From positions 1-12,382 of the forward strand of contig CAMLOF010000066.1 in the NCBI GenBank assembly GCA_946481585.1: a stretch of DNA of 12,382 bases. The letters are read 5' to 3'. The position numbers and the translations under genes were made by a program. Under the pieces are notes generated by a model. It did not search any database and was not told where the DNA came from. It saw only the letters and a list, made by a program, of their open reading frames with translations. The DNA comes from an uncultured Macromonas sp. (GTDB lineage Bacteria > Pseudomonadota > Gammaproteobacteria > Burkholderiales > Burkholderiaceae). Shown in pieces: positions 7,523 through 12,382 of the stretch. How positions within the stretch are numbered: the stretch's first letter is position 1; every line of letters begins with the position of its first letter.

Positions 7523-8412
7523 AGAATCAGGGCCAGCGCCGCGAGGATCAGCGGCATGGCCGCGAACACCCAACCCGTCAGGCGCTCGCCGCCCAGCGTC
7601 ACGCCCACCCACAAAGCCACGGCCGGGTTCACGAAGGAATAGCTGCCTGCCAGCGCGGCCGAGGTGTTCTGCAACAGCCACAGGTAGGCGTTGAGCGTGA
7701 CCAGCGTGCCCATCACCACCAGGTAACCCCAGGCCAGCCAGGAGGCGGCCGTAGCCTCGTGCCACCAGGCACCGCTGCGTGCGCCCGGTTCCACCAGCAG
7801 TGCCACCACCAGCCCGAGTACCCCGCCCGTGAGCCACTGCGCGGCAGAGGCCATGGCCGGCGCGGGCAGCGTCAGCTTGCGCGAAGCGTAGGAGCCAATG
7901 CTCCAGCACAGCGGCGCCCCGAAGGCACACAGCGTGCCCAGCCAGGTGGCGGTGAAGTCCCCCTCCATGGCCAGCAACAGGGCACCACCCATGCCCAGCA
8001 CCAGGCCCACCCAACTGGTGGCGGGCACACGCTCGCCGCCCCAGTGCGTCCACAGCGCCAGCCACATGGGCATGGTCGTCACCACCGTCGCCATCAACCC
8101 GGAGCCTATGCCCAGCTTCTGCGCCAGCACCACCAGCCCCATGGCGCCAAACACCATCAAGGCCCCCACCAGCGCCGAATTGCGCCACTGCTGCCGGGTG
8201 GGCCACGCCACACCTTGCCAGCGGGCTACGGCCAGCATCACCGCACCCGCCACCACAAAGCGGCTGCCGTTCATCAGCAACGGGGGCAAGCCCTGCATGG
8301 CCACGCCCAGGGCGTAGTAGGTGGTGCCCCACACGATATAGACGATCAACAGCGCCGTCGCCAGGCGCAGGGTTTTGCCATTTGTCGCGGTTTGATTGAA
8401 AATGCTCGGCAC
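7423..8412 (-). CDS. EamA/DMT-family exporter, YedA-like
   Basis: This is an inner-membrane drug/metabolite transporter of the EamA type, resembling E. coli YedA (YIVWGTTYYALGVAMQGLPPLLMNGSRF near 25-52, SYSFVNPAVALWVGVTLGGERLTG near 257-280). The 329 residues contain about ten hydrophobic segments in two EamA repeats (about 15-148 and 155-298). The start is GTG at 8412, preceded by GGAGAGAGG at a suitable distance. Residues after about 298 (GRQAATWVTSRAARVLPASQ...) form a basic tail beyond the last membrane segment, encoded wholly antisense to hoxW, longer than in E. coli YedA (306 residues). The substrate is unknown. An Lrp/AsnC regulator diverges from it across 70 bases and may control it, perhaps in amino-acid or metabolite efflux (inference). 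Confidence 0.9.
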   Translation of the reverse strand: MPSIFNQTATNGKTLRLATALLIVYIVWGTTYYALGVAMQGLPPLLMNGSRFVVAGAVMLAVARWQGVAWPTRQQWRNSALVGALMVFGAMGLVVLAQKLGIGSGLMATVVTTMPMWLALWTHWGGERVPATSWVGLVLGMGGALLLAMEGDFTATWLGTLCAFGAPLCWSIGSYASRKLTLPAPAMASAAQWLTGGVLGLVVALLVEPGARSGAWWHEATAASWLAWGYLVVMGTLVTLNAYLWLLQNTSAALAGSYSFVNPAVALWVGVTLGGERLTGWVFAAMPLILAALALILYGRQAATWVTSRAARVLPASQWLAQRRAASSR

Positions 8413-8428
8413 GGTAGGCCTCTCTCCG

Positions 8429-8456
8429 GAAAATTTCCTGGTAAGTGGGAATTTTC
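8429..8456. promoter_or_regulatory. Inverted repeat between the exporter and lrp-like genes, candidate Lrp/AsnC operator
   Basis: The arms at 8429-8438 (GAAAATTTCC) and 8447-8456 (GGGAATTTTC) are inverted copies matching at 9 of 10 positions around an 8-base spacer. The left arm is itself part of a short palindrome GGAAA-A-TTTCC (8428-8438). AT-rich partial palindromes of this kind are typical Lrp/AsnC sites, and the place between a divergent regulator and its likely target fits. Function is inferred. Confidence 0.5.
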
Positions 8457-8482
8457 TGAACTTTACCCCGGCGATTTGGGAA

Positions 8483-8968
8483 ATGCAAGCAAATATTCAG
8501 ATTGACGACCTTGACGGAAGAATTCTTTCGGCCTTGAGTGTTGACAGCCGACGTTCTTACGCTGACGTAGCCGCCGAGGTGGGGCTGTCCACCGCCGCCG
8601 TGCACGAGCGGGTGAAGAAGATGATCGAGCGCGGGGTCATCGAACGCTTTGCGTTGCGGGTAGACCCCGAGAAGATCGGTTTGAACTTCACTGCTTACGT
8701 CGCGATCCGAAACGATGGCGGCGCGCATTGCCGCGAGGTGGCGCCCAGCCTGCGCGAGATACCCGAGGTGCTGGAACTGCACAGTGTGGCCGGGGAATAC
8801 GACTTCCTGGCCAAGATCCGCACCACGCACGCGCGTCGGCTGGAAGACGTGCTCTACCAGATCAAGGCCATTCCGGGTGTGGCGCGCACCACCAGCACGG
8901 TGGTGCTCAACACCGAGTTCGAGGACAGGCCTTTGCGGTTGGGAGCGTCCGGCGCTGCACCACAGTGA
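8483..8968 (+). CDS. Lrp/AsnC-family transcriptional regulator
   Basis: This is a feast/famine-type DNA-binding regulator that usually senses an amino acid or related small molecule. The 161-residue product has an N-terminal winged helix-turn-helix (IDDLDGRILSALSVDSRRSYADVAAEVGLSTAAVHERVKKMIERGVI, about 7-53). A C-terminal RAM ligand-binding domain follows (about 68-145), with the diagnostic GEYDFLAKIRT near 104-114 and IPGVARTTSTVVL near 130-142. The frame is open back to 8396, but the ATG at 8483 gives the usual family N-terminus and avoids overlapping the exporter gene. It diverges from the YedA-like exporter with an inverted repeat between them, so local control of the exporter and of itself is likely (inference). 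The effector cannot be told from sequence. Confidence 0.93.
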   Translation: MQANIQIDDLDGRILSALSVDSRRSYADVAAEVGLSTAAVHERVKKMIERGVIERFALRVDPEKIGLNFTAYVAIRNDGGAHCREVAPSLREIPEVLELHSVAGEYDFLAKIRTTHARRLEDVLYQIKAIPGVARTTSTVVLNTEFEDRPLRLGASGAAPQ

Positions 8969-8987
8969 TCAACCAGGAGTACCAGGG

Positions 8988-10115
8988 ATGGCAAAGCGAA
9001 GCAGGCGTTGGCAGATGTGGGCGGTGGCCTTTCTGGCTGCGTTGGCTGGCAGCGCACAAGCCCAGACAGCCGTGCGGGCTGAAGTGCTGGCGCGTGGCCT
9101 GGATCACCCCTGGGCGCTGGCCTTCGTCGATGGCGGGCGCATGCTCGTTACCGAACGGCCTGGCCGTTTGCGCCTGGTCGAACCCGATGGCCGCATAGGT
9201 CCGCCCATCGAGGGCGTTCCAGCGGTCGATGCGGTGGGGCAGGGCGGCTTGCTCGATGTCATCACCGACAGTGGCTTTGCCACCAACCGGCGCATCTACT
9301 TCTGCTTCGCGGAACCAGCGGCATCTGGTGGCGGCAACTCCACCGCATTGGCAACGGCACGGCTGTCGGACGACGGCCGCAGGCTGGAACAGGTGAGGGT
9401 GATCTTCAGCCAGATACCCAAGGTGTCCAGCCGCCTGCATTTCGGCTGCCGCATCGTTGAAGCGCCAGACGGTCACCTTTTTCTGGCGCTGGGCGAGCGC
9501 TTCCAGCGCATGCGTGACGCCCAGACGCTGGACAACCACCACGGCAAGGTCGTGCGTCTGCGCAAAGACGGCAGCTCACCGCCTGACAACCCGTTCGTGC
9601 GCCAAAGCGGCGCCATGCCCGAAATCTGGAGCTGGGGCCACCGCAACCCGCAGGGCGCCACCTGGGGGCCAGACGGGCGCCTGTGGGTGATAGAGCACGG
9701 CCCCCAGGGTGGTGACGAAATCAACCGCCCTGAAGCAGGCAAGAACTATGGCTGGCCAGTCATCACCTTTGGTGAGAACTACGGGGGTGGCGCCATTGGT
9801 GAGGGCCTGACCGCCAGGCCCGGCATGGAGCAGCCCCTGCACCACTGGACGCCATCCATCGCGCCTTCCGGCATGGCCTTCCTGCGCAGCGACCGTTACG
9901 GCCCCGCCTGGCAAGGCAACCTGTTCGTGGGCTCGCTCAAGTTCCGCTACCTGGCCAGGCTGGAACTGCAAAATGGCCGCGTGGTGCGGGAAGAGCGCCT
10001 GCTTCCGCAGTTGGGCCAGCGTGTGCGCGACGTGCGCCAGGGGCCCGATGGCTTGCTCTACCTGCTGACCGACGAGAACGACGGCCAACTGCTGCGCGTG
10101 GTGCCGCAGCGCTGA
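8988..10115 (+). CDS. Secreted PQQ-dependent sugar dehydrogenase (soluble aldose dehydrogenase family)
   Basis: The product resembles the soluble, beta-propeller PQQ aldose dehydrogenases (E. coli YliI/Asd type), which oxidise sugars in the periplasm. The 375 residues begin with a signal peptide: basic MAKRSRR, a hydrophobic stretch, and a likely cut after AQA at residue 25. The mature part shows LDHPWALAFVDGGRMLVTERPGRLRLV, GQGGLLDV near 84-91, the likely catalytic His151 in RLHFGCRI, SWGHRNPQGATWGPDGRLWVIEHGPQGGDEIN near 215-246, and KNYGWPVITFGENY near 252-265. The start at 8988 is chosen because AGGAG precedes it by 8 bases and because it gives the signal peptide. It follows the lrp-like gene by 19 bases and could be cotranscribed. 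No PQQ synthesis genes are in the window, and the substrate is unknown. Confidence 0.9.
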   Translation: MAKRSRRWQMWAVAFLAALAGSAQAQTAVRAEVLARGLDHPWALAFVDGGRMLVTERPGRLRLVEPDGRIGPPIEGVPAVDAVGQGGLLDVITDSGFATNRRIYFCFAEPAASGGGNSTALATARLSDDGRRLEQVRVIFSQIPKVSSRLHFGCRIVEAPDGHLFLALGERFQRMRDAQTLDNHHGKVVRLRKDGSSPPDNPFVRQSGAMPEIWSWGHRNPQGATWGPDGRLWVIEHGPQGGDEINRPEAGKNYGWPVITFGENYGGGAIGEGLTARPGMEQPLHHWTPSIAPSGMAFLRSDRYGPAWQGNLFVGSLKFRYLARLELQNGRVVREERLLPQLGQRVRDVRQGPDGLLYLLTDENDGQLLRVVPQR

Positions 10116-10123
10116 CGCGTCAG
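10112..10123. repeat. Perfect 12-base palindrome at the end of the sugar dehydrogenase gene
   Basis: CTGACGCGTCAG contains the stop codon of the plus-strand gene and lies just before the convergent end of the diguanylate cyclase gene. It has no loop and no T-run, so it is not a normal intrinsic terminator. Confidence 0.5.
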
Positions 10124-10130
10124 ACCAACA

Positions 10131-11288
10131 TCAAGCCGCAAGGGGCGCCAGCACCACCCGGTTGCGCCCCAGGGCCTTGGCGCGGTACATCGCCTCGTCC
10201 GCGCGGTGCAGTGCGGCTTCAATGTCAGCATGTTCCCGGCACTCCGCCACGCCAATGCTGGCCGTCAAGGGAACACGGCGCCCCTGCACTTCCAGCACCG
10301 AAGCGGCCACCGCCTCGCGCAAGCGTTCCGCCACGTCGCCCGCTTCGGCAAGCCCTGTTTCGGGCAGGAACACAGCAAACTCCTCCCCGCCCAGCCTGCC
10401 CAGCACATCTTGCCTGCGTATCACCGATTGCGTCACCTCCACGAAGTGCCGCAAGGCGCTGTCGCCGTGGAAGTGGCCGTGCGTGTCGTTGATCGTCTTG
10501 AAGTGGTCCAGATCAATCAGCAGCAAAGGCACGGACGCGCGGTGCCGCTGCGCCTGGCTCACGGCCTTGTCCAACAGTGTCAAAAACGAACGGCGGTTGA
10601 ACACGTCGGTCAGCGGGTCCATCTGCGCCAGCCGGACCAGTTCTGTGCGCAGATGCTCGTTCACCAACATCAGCACCCCAAAAGACATGATCTGCATGGC
10701 CACCAGCGTTTCGATCATGATGGGCAGTGCGCGGTCCAGCGTTTCTGCGTAGCTTCCCGGAGTTTCCGCGTTCCACAGCAGCAGCACTGGGCGCAGCACC
10801 TGGAACACACCGTGAACAATGCATGTCCAGCCAAACAGGTTGCGAAACGTTTGCCCACCGCGCCCAGCCCGTATCAAAAGCCAGCCTGCGTACAGAAACA
10901 TGCCGCCAGAAATCAGGCTCAACAACACAAAGCGCAGGGGCAGGTTGGCGCGCAGAACATCTATCGACCACACCAGGAGCCCGGCGGTGATCAGCGCGAG
11001 CGTGCCGAGCCGCAGGCGCCAGATATGCAAACCGAGGTGCTGACGGCAGGCGTGCAGGTTGAAGTAGGCGGTACCCAGTGTGAGCACCGTGATGCTCACC
11101 ACAGCAAAGGTTTCCTGCAGATGGGGCCGCGTCATGTAATTGAGCGAGGCCAGGAACCCGCAGGAAAACGCCGCGATCCATGCAGGCAGACCCGGAATGC
11201 GCCGGTTGAAGAACCACACTGCGAATGCCAGGCTGGTCACGCATCCAAGCATGATCGTGCTGGCGAACAGGAGGGTCCAACTGTGCAT
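10131..11288 (-). CDS. Membrane-bound diguanylate cyclase (GGDEF protein)
   Basis: This enzyme should make the second messenger cyclic di-GMP from GTP at the inner membrane. Of 385 residues, about 1-205 form a hydrophobic sensor region with roughly six membrane segments that I cannot assign to a named sensor domain. Residues about 220-380 are the GGDEF domain (AQMDPLTDVFNRRSF, LLLIDLDHFKTINDTHGH). The active-site motif is GGEEF at 300-304, a functional variant, and the inhibitory RxxD site is at 291-294, five residues upstream, so feedback inhibition is expected. The end has the usual ADEAMYRAKALGRNRV. The ATG at 11288 has no good ribosome binding site, but a stop codon lies just upstream in frame. 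It is convergent with the sugar dehydrogenase gene, 15 bases apart. Confidence 0.94.
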   Translation of the reverse strand: MHSWTLLFASTIMLGCVTSLAFAVWFFNRRIPGLPAWIAAFSCGFLASLNYMTRPHLQETFAVVSITVLTLGTAYFNLHACRQHLGLHIWRLRLGTLALITAGLLVWSIDVLRANLPLRFVLLSLISGGMFLYAGWLLIRAGRGGQTFRNLFGWTCIVHGVFQVLRPVLLLWNAETPGSYAETLDRALPIMIETLVAMQIMSFGVLMLVNEHLRTELVRLAQMDPLTDVFNRRSFLTLLDKAVSQAQRHRASVPLLLIDLDHFKTINDTHGHFHGDSALRHFVEVTQSVIRRQDVLGRLGGEEFAVFLPETGLAEAGDVAERLREAVAASVLEVQGRRVPLTASIGVAECREHADIEAALHRADEAMYRAKALGRNRVVLAPLAA

Positions 11289-11364
11289 GTAGGGGTGGAT
11301 GAGGCCTGGAAGACAAGGAGTTTACTTGGTGATTCTTGCTCTTCGGCCTTGCACGGCGCAAGTT

Positions 11365-11384
11365 CCGCCCGAGGCAACGGGCGG
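11365..11384. terminator. GC-rich hairpin after the 44-residue ORF, possible weak terminator
   Basis: CCGCCCG (11365-11371) and CGGGCGG (11378-11384) form a perfect 7-base stem around a 6-base loop in the gap between the small ORF and the diguanylate cyclase gene. There is no T-run on either strand, so intrinsic termination is doubtful. The rest of this 110-base gap shows nothing clear. Confidence 0.3.
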
Positions 11385-11398
11385 CGGTTGGATGGCGC

Positions 11399-11533
11399 TC
11401 AATCCAGTTCGTAGACCGACACCCGCGCGCAAGCTGCTATTACGTTGAGTTGGCAGATTTCGCGGGTGGTGCGTGCTTTGTTGAGCGCGCCGCCCTTGCC
11501 GGTCAGTTTGCGGAAAATGGCTTTGATACTCAT
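11399..11533 (-). CDS. Small ORF of 44 residues downstream of the LexA-like repressor, function unknown
   Basis: I do not recognise this protein. It begins MSIKAIFRKLTGKGGALNKA, has a basic, possibly amphipathic N-terminal half and a short hydrophobic stretch (CQLNVIAACARVSVYELD) with two cysteines at the end. Support for it being real is a clear GAGG ribosome binding site 5 bases before the ATG and its place 31 bases after the stop of the S24 repressor on the same strand, with no terminator between. This would make it the second gene of a self-regulated operon. Codon use resembles the neighbours. At this length a chance ORF remains possible. Confidence 0.5.
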   Translation of the reverse strand: MSIKAIFRKLTGKGGALNKARTTREICQLNVIAACARVSVYELD

Positions 11534-11564
11534 GGCTACCTCACAAGAATAGTTGGCTTGACTG

Positions 11565-12140
11565 TCAAAGACGGCGGAACACGCCCACCACCACGCCCAG
11601 CACTTCCAGCGACTCGCGCGCAAGAATGTCGGGGTAGTCGGGGTTGGCAGGCTTGAGCACCCAGCCGCCAGCCCCGGGCAGCGGATGCAGGTGTTTGACC
11701 GTGAGTTCGTTGTCCACCAGCGCCACCACGATGTCGCCGGGCTTGGTGGGGCGGTTGCGTTCCACGACCACCATGTCGCCGTCGAGCATGCCCGCGTCTT
11801 TCATGGAGTCGCCGCGCACGCGGCAGAACACCGTGCGCTCAGGGTGGCGAATCAGGTAATCCTCCACGCCCACCGTTTCCAGGCCGGCCGTCTGGTCTTC
11901 GGCCTGCGGCAAACCGGCGCGCACCTTACCCAGTACGGGCAGGGCAAAAAATTCACGGGTGGGGGCAATGCGGCCTTCCACGCGCTCAAGGAAGCCTGCG
12001 TCCACCAGCCTGCCAATCACCTTGAACACGCCCCCCGAAGATGCCAGACCCAACACGTCAGCGAGCTTGGCCATGGAAGGGAACGCCTTGTTCTCCTTCC
12101 AGTAGATGCGCAGCGCATCAAGGTGCTTGCTGTCAGACAT
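11565..12140 (-). CDS. LexA-like self-cleaving transcriptional repressor (S24 peptidase family)
   Basis: This is a two-domain repressor of the LexA type, expected to lose DNA binding after RecA-stimulated self-cleavage. The 191 residues have a short winged-helix N-terminus (LDALRIYWKENKAFPSMAKLADVLGL...VFKVIGRLVDAGFLERVEG, about 7-56), a cleavage site Ala75-Gly76 in GKVRAGLP, the catalytic Ser112 in GDSM and Lys149 in TVKHL. The winged helix differs from classical LexA and the protein is shorter (E. coli LexA has 202 residues; I recall the main betaproteobacterial LexA as longer still), so it may be a second, specialised S24 regulator. I see no CTGT-N8-ACAG SOS box upstream; instead its own promoter is overlapped by different inverted repeats. 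No strong ribosome binding site precedes the ATG at 12140. It is followed by the 44-residue ORF. Confidence 0.88.
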   Translation of the reverse strand: MSDSKHLDALRIYWKENKAFPSMAKLADVLGLASSGGVFKVIGRLVDAGFLERVEGRIAPTREFFALPVLGKVRAGLPQAEDQTAGLETVGVEDYLIRHPERTVFCRVRGDSMKDAGMLDGDMVVVERNRPTKPGDIVVALVDNELTVKHLHPLPGAGGWVLKPANPDYPDILARESLEVLGVVVGVFRRL

Positions 12141-12181
12141 TGAACATACGATTTGGTGAATGAATGTTCACTATCGTATGT
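12141..12181. promoter_or_regulatory. Nested inverted repeats upstream of the LexA-like gene, candidate autoregulatory operator
   Basis: Arms ACATACGAT (12144-12152) and ATCGTATGT (12173-12181) are perfect 9-base inverted copies. Nested with them are TGAACAT (12141-12147) with ATGTTCA (12164-12170), and GTGAA (12156-12160) with TTCAC (12167-12171). They cover the -10 element and the whole leader of the LexA-like gene. The arrangement suggests two operator sites bound by the repressor itself (inference). Confidence 0.6.
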
Positions 12182-12202
12182 GAGTCATGCTTTGTTTGTC
12201 AA
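12173..12202 (-). promoter_or_regulatory. Sigma70-type promoter of the LexA-like gene
   Basis: Read on the minus strand, a perfect -35 TTGACA (12202-12197) and a -10 TACGAT (12178-12173, 4 of 6 consensus bases) are separated by 18 bases. Transcription would start about 25 bases before the ATG. The -10 lies inside an inverted-repeat arm, and the -35 overlaps a second small inverted repeat, GTCAAC/GTTGAC (12198-12211). Confidence 0.65.
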
Positions 12203-12282
12203 CTTGTTGACGCAGAGGCTGACTAACTGCTGTGGGCTTGTTGTGCTTGTTCGCTTGGTGCGGCGCGAGTCTGCGCGACCAT

Positions 12283-12307
12283 AAAAAAACGCGCCCTAGG
12301 CGCGTTT
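12283..12307 (-). terminator. Intrinsic terminator of the tRNA-Ser gene
   Basis: AAACGCGCC (12287-12295) pairs with GGCGCGTTT (12299-12307) around a 3-base loop. On the minus strand the stem runs into a T-run (A-run 12283-12289 on plus), 23 bases after the tRNA 3' end. It should separate the tRNA transcript from the LexA-like gene. Confidence 0.88.
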
Positions 12308-12330
12308 CGCTGCATCTTGGATGCTTGTCT

Positions 12331-12382
12331 TGGCGGAAGAGGAGGGATTCGAACCCTCGATACGGTAGAAACCGTATACCGG
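12331..12382 (-). tRNA. tRNA-Ser, 3' part only; runs off the right edge
   Basis: On the minus strand the end shows an encoded CCA (12333-12331), discriminator G, and acceptor strand CTCTTCC. A perfect T arm follows, GAGGG-TTCGAAT-CCCTC (12358-12342), with a long variable arm whose stem is TACGGT/ACCGTA (12376-12361). The long variable arm with discriminator G points to serine rather than leucine or tyrosine. The anticodon lies outside the window, so the isoacceptor is not known. Confidence 0.92.

Noticed and set aside
8396..8482. N-terminal extension of the Lrp-like protein from 8396
   Set aside because: The extra 29 residues do not look like the family and would overlap the divergent exporter gene; the ATG at 8483 gives the standard N-terminus.
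7211..8830. 539-codon minus-strand frame spanning the exporter, the intergenic gap and the lrp-like gene
   Set aside because: It is out of frame with the exporter, covers several real genes and has a low-complexity Gly/Ala/Arg-rich translation.
12203..12382. Phage or island attachment site at the tRNA-Ser end
   Set aside because: tRNA 3' ends are common integration sites, but no integrase gene and no second copy of the tRNA end is present in the window.

Overview
The window is GC-rich and reads as a betaproteobacterium, most likely of the order Burkholderiales (Comamonadaceae-like). This rests on base composition, on the close match of the hydrogenase genes to those remembered from Ralstonia eutropha (Cupriavidus necator), and on the neighbouring gene families. 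No database search was possible, so all names rest on recognised motifs and remembered relatives.

Left part (1-2291, minus strand): hypA, hypB and the start of hypF, transcribed leftwards off the window. These are nickel-insertion and cyanide-ligand maturation factors for [NiFe] hydrogenases. The hypF here has only the Kae1-like carbamoyltransferase part, and hypB carries its histidine-rich tract at the C-terminus.

Centre (2453-7522, plus strand): a tightly packed operon hoxF-hoxU-hoxY-hoxH-hoxW. It encodes a soluble bidirectional NAD-reducing (group 3d) [NiFe] hydrogenase and its maturation protease. HoxF and HoxU form the diaphorase half (FMN, NAD and Fe-S clusters), HoxY and HoxH form the hydrogenase half, and HoxW trims the C-terminus of HoxH after nickel insertion. 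The hyp and hox blocks diverge from a gap of about 160 bases that should hold both promoters. HypA and HypB deliver nickel and HypF helps make the CN ligands; hypC, hypD and hypE, also needed, are not in the window.

Right part (7423-12382): genes unrelated to hydrogen metabolism. They are a YedA-type EamA/DMT exporter (minus) whose end overlaps hoxW by 100 bases, a divergent Lrp/AsnC regulator, a secreted PQQ-dependent sugar dehydrogenase-like protein, a membrane diguanylate cyclase (minus), a 44-residue unknown ORF and a LexA/S24-type self-cleaving repressor (minus). The repressor has a readable promoter overlapped by inverted repeats. The window ends with a tRNA terminator and the 3' part of a tRNA-Ser (minus).

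No wholly new system is evident. The points most worth checking are the truncated HypF, the C-terminal His tail of HypB, the lost cluster ligands in HoxF, the hoxW/yedA junction, and the S24 repressor with its own operator and small downstream ORF.
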